A DNA stretch of 6,254 nucleotides from Pseudomonadales bacterium. Its GTDB lineage: Bacteria > Pseudomonadota > Gammaproteobacteria > Pseudomonadales > DC-out160. The stretch is taken from NCBI GenBank assembly GCA_016765265.1, contig JAESQG010000111.1, forward strand, positions 1-6,254. Reading direction: 5' to 3'. A model generated the notes under the pieces. That model worked only from the letters and a program-made list of their open reading frames with translations. It was not told where the DNA came from and ran no database searches. Positions 1-4,658 of the stretch are shown here, piece after piece. The position numbers and the translations under genes are program-made. Each line of letters begins with the position of its first letter. Within the stretch, counting starts at the first letter, position 1.

Positions 1-6
1 TGATAA

Positions 7-168
7 GTACAGGCTCAGAACGCAGTGATGGCTGAACAGACTGACCTCAACGAAGCGGATATTTATGTAGCTGGACGCTTCGAAATGGTTCGAGTGATTC
101 GTGATGCATTCCATGCTCAAGGATTACCGTTGTCACAACTTTATGGCGATGCGCTGGCGTTTATCTAA
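7..168 (+). pseudogene. fre: C-terminal fragment of NAD(P)H-flavin reductase (Fre-like), frame broken at window edge
   Basis: The frame ending at the TAA at 166-168 reads ...EADIYVAGRFEMVRVIRDAF and closes with YGDALAFI. This matches the C-terminus of the Fre/LuxG flavin reductases (E. coli Fre has DIYIAGRFEMAKIARDLF and ends FGDAFAFI). Fre is a cytoplasmic enzyme that reduces free flavins with NAD(P)H and belongs to the ferredoxin-NADP reductase fold; the AGRFEM segment lies in its nucleotide-binding half. Only about 53 codons are visible. Bases 1-6 are two in-frame stop codons (TGA TAA), so the frame cannot continue leftward unchanged. Frame 3 reads STG at about 6-14, resembling the conserved TG just upstream in homologues, which suggests a small indel within the first 20 bases. 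The gene may be frameshifted, a remnant, or affected by a base error. The family assignment is firm; the state of the gene is not. Confidence 0.72.
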
Positions 169-184
169 CCAGTTCTGTTATACT
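156..184 (+). promoter_or_regulatory. Predicted promoter with extended -10 for the TPP-riboswitch transcript
   Basis: TG at 176-177, one base, then TATACT at 179-184 form an extended -10 element. No good -35 is seen at the usual distance (156-161 reads GGCGTT), which is tolerable for an extended -10 promoter. Transcription would start near 191, a few bases before the 5' strand of the riboswitch P1 helix at 197. The element overlaps the end of the flavin reductase frame. This is inference from motif and position. Confidence 0.45.
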
Positions 185-196
185 CGCCGCGCAATT

Positions 197-299
197 TACC
201 AAGGGGTGCCTTGCTGACACAGGTTTGTGCAGTTTGGCTGAGATGCAGTATTGCGAACCCTTTGCACCTGATCCGGTTAATACTGGCGTAGGGATGGTA
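197..299 (+). ncRNA. TPP riboswitch (THI element)
   Basis: The conserved blocks of the thiamine pyrophosphate aptamer occur in order: GGGGTGCC (203-210), GGCTGAGAT (236-244), ACCC (257-260), and ACCTGATCCGG (266-276) followed by TTAATACTGGCGTAGGGA to 294. P1 can close with TACC 197-200 against GGTA 296-299. The P3 hairpin is short (CTG-ACACA against TGTG-CAG). The P4/P5 loop closes with CCGG 273-276 against CTGG 283-286, with one G.U pair. TPP binding is known to lower expression of downstream thiamine synthesis or uptake genes. Here the aptamer sits about 70 bases upstream of a TonB-dependent receptor start codon, on the same strand, with no other gene between. Confidence 0.96.
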
Positions 300-368
300 G
301 CAATCAAACTCCATTATAAAACCTGCCCGACCGGATTGTTTCTGAATAAGTTATTGAGGAAATAATCC
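299..368 (+). promoter_or_regulatory. Putative riboswitch expression platform sequestering the ribosome binding site
   Basis: GGATTGTTTC (333-342) can pair over ten consecutive bases with GAAATAATCC (359-368), with one G.U pair (338/363). The downstream arm begins in the Shine-Dalgarno GAGGA (356-360) and ends one base before the ATG at 369, so the helix would block ribosome access. The loop (343-358) can fold further with AATAA 345-349 against TTATT 351-355. The left arm can instead pair with CAATC (301-305) just after P1, extendable to 299-305 with 334-340 and sharing A299 with P1. That gives a mutually exclusive anti-sequestor. No U-tailed terminator hairpin is seen in the leader, so translational control is the better guess. 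Confidence 0.5.
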
Positions 369-2039
369 ATGTTATCACCTGCTTTATTATTCGTTGCAGC
401 AATTGCTGGCGAAGACCCGATTGAACGTATTGCTGTTCAAGGTCACTATCGATCGCTATATGTCAATGAGGCGCCGACAAGTGTGTCAGTGCTCACTTCA
501 GATGCTATGGGACAACGCCATGGCACGCATATGGAAGATGTACTCAACGTTATCCCGAATCTAAATTTCTCCAGCGGGAGTTCGCGTGCGCGTTTTTTAC
601 AGATACGCGGTATTGGCGAACGTAGTCAGTTTGTTGATCCAATTAATCCGTCCGTTGGGATACTCATTGACGGTATCAATTACAGCGGTTTAGGACAGGC
701 GGCGCAGCTTTTCGACATTAGCCAAGTAGAAGTCTATCGCGGACCGCAAAGCGGTCGCTTTGGTGCTGATGGCATGGCAGGCATGTTAGTGCTTGAAAGT
801 ACCGCAGCGCGCGCTGAGTTTGATGGTTTTTGGCAAATCGGCGCAGCGAATTATGGCGCTGTTGAGGGCGGCGTTGCTGTCGGTGGTGAGCTAGGCGCTC
901 TTGGCCGTGCTCGGTTGAGTGTCTATCAACAAGCTGATGATGGCTTTACTGAAAACACTTATCTGCAACGCGACGATACTCAGTCGCTCTCAGAGCGCAT
1001 CGCACGTTTCAATGTGTGGACTGATCTTGCTGACCATTGGCAATTACGATCAACTGCGCACCTGTATCGCCAAGATAATGGCTATGACGCATTTTCACTC
1101 GATAATACGCGACAAACCTTGTCAGACGAGCCTGGTGAAGACGATGCGACCATGAAGGCCGCACGTTTAGCATTAACATATAGTGGCGCGGAGACACATG
1201 AAACCGTGTTTAGTTATAGTGTATTAAGCACTGATACGCTTTACAGCTATGACGAAGATTGGAGCTATGTCGGTATTGCTCCGGGTTGGGAGTATTCATC
1301 AACTGATGCATACTGGCGTGAACGTCTTGATCATACGTTAGAAGCTCGTTGGCTTAGTACCCAGCCGATTAATGTTATGGGACTAGCAACCGATTGGGTT
1401 GTCGGTTGGTATCACCTGAGTCGCGACGAATCCTTGCGCCGTGAGTTCATGAACTGGGATACCTATGCCGATGATACGTTTAATAGTGACTATGAAAGCA
1501 AGCGCCATGCACTTTACGGCGAAGTCACCCAATACGTGAGCGATCGATGGCAGTTGACCACCGGATTACGTCTCGAGCGATATCGTAACGCCTATGACGA
1601 TTCCAATTCTGTGGCAGTAACACCTCGAGACACCATGCTCGGTGGACGCGTCAGCTTAAGTTATAACCCAGCTGTTGGGCGGATGATGTATTTAACTTGG
1701 TCTCGTGGCTACAAAACCGGTGGTGTCAACGCAGAAGCGCTAGGCAAAGCCACTGATAATCCCGAACTTGAAGCGTTTTTGCTGCAGCGCTCGAGCTTTG
1801 CCCCAGAGTATTTAACCAGCTTAGAAGCCGGTTACAAGTTCATTAATGCCGATGATACGTTATCGCTTAATGTGGCTTTGTTTGCACAAAATCGTGATGA
1901 TGTGCAGCTGAAAAGCTGGATAAACCGCGCGCAAACGTTTATTGGTTACATTGAAAATGCGGCCGGTGGAAAAGTACATGGTCTTGGACTGATCCGAGCC
2001 GCAGATGACATCGCCGTCAAGCTCAAATTGATAGCGTAA
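369..2039 (+). CDS. TonB-dependent outer-membrane receptor, thiamine-regulated, C-terminally truncated
   Basis: The 556-residue product is a TonB-dependent receptor. The start at 369 has GAGGA eight bases upstream. Residues 1-14 form a short hydrophobic leader without an early positive charge. A TonB box (PIERIAVQG) lies at about 17-25. The plug domain spans about 35-145, with the family pattern LQIRGIG, VGILIDGI and EVYRGPQSGRFGADGMAG. Alternating barrel strands follow to about residue 537 (ENAAGGKVHGL, normally followed by the final third of the barrel strands). After about G540 the frame reads LIRAADDIAVKLKLIA and stops, which is not barrel-like and lacks the terminal aromatic residue. Usual lengths for this type are about 650-720, so roughly 100-150 residues are missing. 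The barrel probably cannot close, so function is doubtful. The upstream TPP riboswitch implies the ancestral substrate was thiamine or a related compound; TPP-controlled receptors of this class are known from comparative genomics. Its 3' end overlaps the opposing gene by 94 bases. Confidence 0.88.
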   Translation: MLSPALLFVAAIAGEDPIERIAVQGHYRSLYVNEAPTSVSVLTSDAMGQRHGTHMEDVLNVIPNLNFSSGSSRARFLQIRGIGERSQFVDPINPSVGILIDGINYSGLGQAAQLFDISQVEVYRGPQSGRFGADGMAGMLVLESTAARAEFDGFWQIGAANYGAVEGGVAVGGELGALGRARLSVYQQADDGFTENTYLQRDDTQSLSERIARFNVWTDLADHWQLRSTAHLYRQDNGYDAFSLDNTRQTLSDEPGEDDATMKAARLALTYSGAETHETVFSYSVLSTDTLYSYDEDWSYVGIAPGWEYSSTDAYWRERLDHTLEARWLSTQPINVMGLATDWVVGWYHLSRDESLRREFMNWDTYADDTFNSDYESKRHALYGEVTQYVSDRWQLTTGLRLERYRNAYDDSNSVAVTPRDTMLGGRVSLSYNPAVGRMMYLTWSRGYKTGGVNAEALGKATDNPELEAFLLQRSSFAPEYLTSLEAGYKFINADDTLSLNVALFAQNRDDVQLKSWINRAQTFIGYIENAAGGKVHGLGLIRAADDIAVKLKLIA

Positions 2040-3565
2040 ACGTTAACAATGTTGGACAAGTCAGCGGCCAAAGCAGTTTTCACGATCGCGTGGGTATCAG
2101 TGATGATAAACGGGGGCACGACCACCTCTCCGGCTGGCACCCAAACCCAAGGGTCACCACCACTATCCTTGACGGATGAGCCGTTACTCTCCAAATAAAA
2201 AGCCTCAAGACCGCCGTTTGCTATCGCATAAACAATGGCACCTTTTGCGCTATCCCTAGTATTAGGACTAATGGATACCTGCCCTGTAAACCCAGAGCCG
2301 GTCAACTTTTCTATTTCAAATTCGAATCCGTTTCGTCTTGAGTCTTCATCAAGTTTGCTAAGATCAATCGCTAATAACCGTCCTTTTGCAGCATCCTGTA
2401 CTTCTTTATGCCCCACCACTACCACATAATTTTCGAATAAAGTCGGCGCCCTGTTCATGTGAAAAGGTCTGGCGCTATCTGCCGGTACATAATCCAAATC
2501 TTCTACAATATAAAGCTCCTGTCCCGTTTCTCGATCAAACACCCAAAACCTCCCTCCAGGCAAGGTATACGAAATTTCATCGGGATGCTTTATTGCAGTG
2601 TAGGCAACCACATAATCTTCATTAACCGCAGGAGTCCATAAATCATTTGCAGCTACCGATGCAAATTCGGTATTTCCAGCCCACAAGTTGGTGGCTATAT
2701 CTTTATCGGCACTGAACGCATAAATACCACTGATTTTTCTTTCTTTCGTCTGTCCTCCCCCCATGCTATATATGCTGTGTAACTCTTCATCAGAGGAACT
2801 ACTGCTAAAGGGTGTTGGCGCTAAAAACATATCAAACTCATTGGCTTCAATAGGGTGCATTAACGCATCAATAATGGGTCCACCTGAGGCTTCATGCCCA
2901 TCCTCCAACTTAGTCCAGATAAAGGGGAATTGTCTCAAGTGTGCGAACCGAGTAATCGAACCATTGTGGCCTCCACACAACAACGGGGACTGGTAACGCC
3001 AAGCATTCGTATTAATGAAAATTCCGCTATTAAAAACCGTGGGCTGACTTTGTGAATTGGGACAAACCGGCGGTACATATTCTTCAGCATCAGGGTGCAA
3101 TGTGGTCGTTGGCCAATAGGTTCTGTCATTAAAATTCAGATGTGCGTCGAATCGATAGTCATAAAAAGCCTCAAGAACTTGTTTCTCTTCATCCACTATC
3201 CAAAAAATATGAGGCAATTTGAAACCCCTGTTGGATACAAATAGCTTTTCTTTAACAATGGAGACTTGATTCAAGGCAGGCTCAAAAAAGTAACGTGTTT
3301 CACCACCGCTGGTTAAAGTACTATCATGCCATAGGGTAATTGCACTATTGCCAGGTAAGGGCCCAACAAAAAAACCTTTATCCCACTCCAAGGCAGGACC
3401 ACTGGTAAAATCCAAGGACACCGGCATGTACCCCGTATGCCCACTGTCCGCTTGATAAGTACTCCAGGGATTATCAACACGAGCTTGTTCGGGGCTCTTA
3501 CAGAACGCCGACGAAGCCATACACACCAACAAAGGAATGATTACCCAAAAACGAGAAAACAACAT
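1946..3565 (-). CDS. Secreted PQQ-like beta-propeller repeat protein with an aberrant C-terminus
   Basis: The 539-residue product begins with a signal peptide (hydrophobic 6-20, cleavage near 20-23). C15 and C22 do not sit in a good lipobox, so export to the periplasm is more likely than a lipoprotein. WSTYQADSGHTGYMPVSLD at 34-52 is the usual opening of PQQ-like propeller proteins. Blade-like strands follow, such as GGRFWVFDRETGQELY (337-352), GRLLAIDLSKL (395-405), AIVYAIANGG (443-452) and VNVYAINLS (507-515). A long SSSSSDEE loop sits at 254-261. No catalytic residues were recognised, so no enzymatic role is proposed. The start is supported by AGGG (complement of 3571-3574), five bases upstream. 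After about residue 515 the frame reads through a short unknown stretch and antisense receptor sequence, ending in the proline-rich tail SPRPCTFPPAAFSM. The native end is probably missing, so closure of the last blade is in doubt. Confidence 0.75.
   Translation of the reverse strand: MLFSRFWVIIPLLVCMASSAFCKSPEQARVDNPWSTYQADSGHTGYMPVSLDFTSGPALEWDKGFFVGPLPGNSAITLWHDSTLTSGGETRYFFEPALNQVSIVKEKLFVSNRGFKLPHIFWIVDEEKQVLEAFYDYRFDAHLNFNDRTYWPTTTLHPDAEEYVPPVCPNSQSQPTVFNSGIFINTNAWRYQSPLLCGGHNGSITRFAHLRQFPFIWTKLEDGHEASGGPIIDALMHPIEANEFDMFLAPTPFSSSSSDEELHSIYSMGGGQTKERKISGIYAFSADKDIATNLWAGNTEFASVAANDLWTPAVNEDYVVAYTAIKHPDEISYTLPGGRFWVFDRETGQELYIVEDLDYVPADSARPFHMNRAPTLFENYVVVVGHKEVQDAAKGRLLAIDLSKLDEDSRRNGFEFEIEKLTGSGFTGQVSISPNTRDSAKGAIVYAIANGGLEAFYLESNGSSVKDSGGDPWVWVPAGEVVVPPFIITDTHAIVKTALAADLSNIVNVYAINLSLTAMSSAARISPRPCTFPPAAFSM
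1986..2023. other. Rearrangement junction truncating two convergent genes
   Basis: Left of about 1988 the + strand is ordinary receptor coding sequence. Right of about 2023 the - strand is ordinary beta-propeller coding sequence (VYAINLS). The roughly 35 bases between fit neither family in either gene's frame. No spacer, terminator or stop codon native to either gene is present, and each gene borrows a stop from the other's antisense strand. No terminal inverted repeats or target duplication were recognised. The missing 3' part of the receptor was not found elsewhere in the window. The exact breakpoint is inferred from family knowledge, without an alignment. Confidence 0.55.
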
Positions 3566-3638
3566 AAGAACCCTGCTAATCTTTTGTTTTTATTAATTTA
3601 AAAACTATTATTATTTTATTCCTTAGCTTAGGAAGCCA

Positions 3639-3803
3639 TCACCAACGACATAACGACGCTACGATTGCCCTAACTTTTACACCCGAACTGTTCGGGCTGC
3701 AACCCACCTTACGGTACACTCTACAGACCAAATGTTCACCTATAGTTGGGCAGACATTTATACCATCGCCACTTCGGATTTCCAACTGATTTATCCAAAG
3801 CAT
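3639..3803 (-). other. Unassigned 54-codon open frame, doubtful gene
   Basis: An ATG at 3803-3801 opens 54 codons to the TGA at 3641-3639, reading MLWINQLEIRSGDGINVCPT at its start. The frame is open further upstream to the TGA at 3866-3864, 74 codons in all (LYQQICVTDRVPREQRYTLA before the ATG). There is no Shine-Dalgarno before the ATG. The opposite strand is also open across much of the same stretch, up to a TGA at 3787-3789. The 15-base palindrome at 3682-3696 lies inside it. No family was recognised. It could be a decayed gene piece, a dispersed intergenic repeat read as protein, or chance; expression as a protein is unlikely. Confidence 0.2.
3682..3696. repeat. Perfect 15-base palindrome with a one-base centre
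   Basis: CCCGAACTGTTCGGG has two 7-base arms, CCCGAAC and GTTCGGG, around a central T. It has no following T-run, which argues against an intrinsic terminator. It lies about 117 bases upstream of the beta-propeller gene. A dimeric repressor operator or part of a repeated element is possible. It loosely resembles the CGAAC...GTTCG arms of Gram-positive SOS boxes, but its spacing is too short for that site. Confidence 0.5.
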
Positions 3804-3896
3804 CGCTAAGGTATAGCGCTGTTCTCGGGGTACACGATCAGTGACACAAATTTGCTGGTAAAGTCACCTCTTTTTTTATTAGAATGGGGTCTTAAT

Positions 3897-3913
3897 TCAC
3901 CTTAATCAGGTGA
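3897..3913. promoter_or_regulatory. Inverted repeat overlapping the -35 region, possible operator
   Basis: TCACCT (3897-3902) and AGGTGA (3908-3913) are perfect inverted arms around TAATC. Flanking bases (TAA before, TTA after) extend the symmetry across a one-base bulge. The right arm falls where the -35 of the promoter at 3932-3937 would be, and that position lacks a consensus -35. This fits a regulator-dependent promoter, activated or repressed at this site. No known regulator motif was matched with confidence. Confidence 0.4.
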
Positions 3914-3937
3914 TTACCCATGCGTTATAAATATAAT
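3908..3937 (+). promoter_or_regulatory. Predicted promoter of the outer-membrane barrel gene
   Basis: TATAAT at 3932-3937 is a perfect -10 hexamer, 52 bases upstream of the ATG at 3990. The best-spaced -35 positions (3908-3914) read AGGTGA or GGTGAT, a poor match to TTGACA that overlaps an inverted repeat. An alternative -10, TATAAA at 3926-3931, has TAATCA at the -35 position. The predicted leader is short, A-rich and unstructured. Confidence 0.5.
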
Positions 3938-3989
3938 AAAATCCATCAAACCAATAACAACAAATAATCAAGACTTGGAGTCTAAGAGC

Positions 3990-4655
3990 ATGCCTAGCAC
4001 CAACCGTTTCCGTTTAACCCATTCTCAATCGATCCCTGCTCTACTGATCCGCGCTCTACTGATGACTGCTTCGCTCCTACTGATTGCACCATTAGCTTCT
4101 GCAATTGAATTAGATTTATCTAAAAGCTATGTGGAAGTGGCATTTGGTAATGTCCAATATAACACTCCAGATGATTTTCTCTTTTCCGGTGATAACTATG
4201 ACAACCCTACCAATCTTCAAATTTTAGTGGGCACTCATTTCAAACGCGATGACAATAAAATCATCAGCCTTGAAGGCTTCTATAATATTATTGGTGAAGG
4301 TGAGTCCATTCGCACCGTTAACAGTACTAGCCGCAAGGCCAGTCTAGATTCCTCTGCCTTCGGGGCGGGGATTCGTTTTGGGAGACCCATGGGTGAGTCT
4401 TTCGTGTTATCCACGCGATTTGGTCTTCACTTCTGGCAAGTCGACGGTGTCAGCAGTCAAACGAGTCAGTCAACCACTATTTTTGGTGCAGGTGCCGATG
4501 AAAATGGCATCGGCCTCTATGGCGGTATCAATCTGAGTTACATCATCAACAGGCAATTGTTTCTAAGTGGTGGTGGACAAGTATTCCCAATGGACATAGA
4601 AGGTAACAATATTCACATCACTAACTACTACCTCGGTGCGGGTTATTATTTTTAA
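3990..4655 (+). CDS. Small outer-membrane beta-barrel protein (OmpA/OmpW-like fold), function unknown
   Basis: The start chosen is ATG 3990, with TTGGAG at 3975-3980 as ribosome binding site nine bases upstream. A TTG at 3975 would open the frame five codons earlier but consists of the SD itself. The 221-residue product has a long signal peptide: basic and polar 1-15, hydrophobic 16-35, cleavage after ASA at residue 38. The mature part of about 183 residues alternates polar and aromatic/hydrophobic positions (YVEVAFGNVQY, FGAGIRFG, LSTRFGLHFW, GLYGGINLSYI) and ends in YYLGAGYYF. The C-terminal phenylalanine is the standard signal for outer-membrane insertion by BAM. Length and glycine pattern fit an eight-strand barrel of the OmpA-N/OmpW/opacity type. 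No substrate can be inferred. It has its own promoter and is convergent with the next gene, with three bases between stops. Confidence 0.8.
   Translation: MPSTNRFRLTHSQSIPALLIRALLMTASLLLIAPLASAIELDLSKSYVEVAFGNVQYNTPDDFLFSGDNYDNPTNLQILVGTHFKRDDNKIISLEGFYNIIGEGESIRTVNSTSRKASLDSSAFGAGIRFGRPMGESFVLSTRFGLHFWQVDGVSSQTSQSTTIFGAGADENGIGLYGGINLSYIINRQLFLSGGGQVFPMDIEGNNIHITNYYLGAGYYF
4038..4084 (+). repeat. Imperfect direct repeats within the signal-peptide region
   Basis: GCTCTACTGAT occurs at 4038-4048 and again at 4053-4063, a 15-base period. A one-base variant, GCTCCTACTGAT, follows at 4073-4084. The first two copies encode ALLIR and ALLMT in the hydrophobic core of the signal peptide. This suggests a small in-frame duplication that lengthened the leader, or simply repeated codon choice in a leucine-rich segment. 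Confidence 0.45.
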
Positions 4656-4658
4656 TCA

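Larger units (their letters stand above)
3566..3989. other. Intergenic region between divergent genes, with palindromes and a two-strand-open stretch
   Basis: This 424-base gap separates the divergent beta-propeller and beta-barrel genes. Bases 3575-3625 are very AT-rich and probably hold the leftward promoter, but no single -10/-35 pair stands out. Bases 3639-3866 are open on both strands without resembling a known protein. AAATGT 3730-3735 pairs with ACATTT 3754-3759, and TATACC 3759-3764 pairs with GGTATA 3810-3815, both as distant inverted arms. GTGAC 3841-3845 and GTCAC 3863-3867 flank a T-run at 3871-3877 and could form a weak rightward terminator-like fold. The rightward promoter lies at 3908-3937. 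No tRNA or integron attC site was found. Confidence 0.5.

Noticed and set aside
919..1197. Short open frames on both strands inside the receptor gene
   Set aside because: They overlap well-supported receptor coding sequence in other frames and have no family-like sequence.
2235..3129. Several 60-79 codon frames, mostly + strand, inside the beta-propeller gene
   Set aside because: They are shadows of the - strand gene, with no supporting ribosome binding site or homology.
3453..3462. Ten-base match TGATAAGTAC to the first bases of the window
   Set aside because: The match does not extend and lies in coding sequence of another gene; chance is adequate.
3663..3755. Possible integron attC site (GCCCAAC and GTTAGGGC on the - strand)
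   Set aside because: The second core does not fit GTTRRRY and the inner arms do not pair, so a recombination hairpin is not supported.
3841..3877. T-run at 3871-3877 as an intrinsic terminator
   Set aside because: The only upstream stem is GTGAC/GTCAC with a 17-base loop, too weak to call, and no + strand gene ends just before it.
3975..3989. TTG at 3975 as the start of the barrel protein
   Set aside because: This TTG is part of the Shine-Dalgarno TTGGAG for the ATG at 3990; starting there would leave no ribosome binding site.
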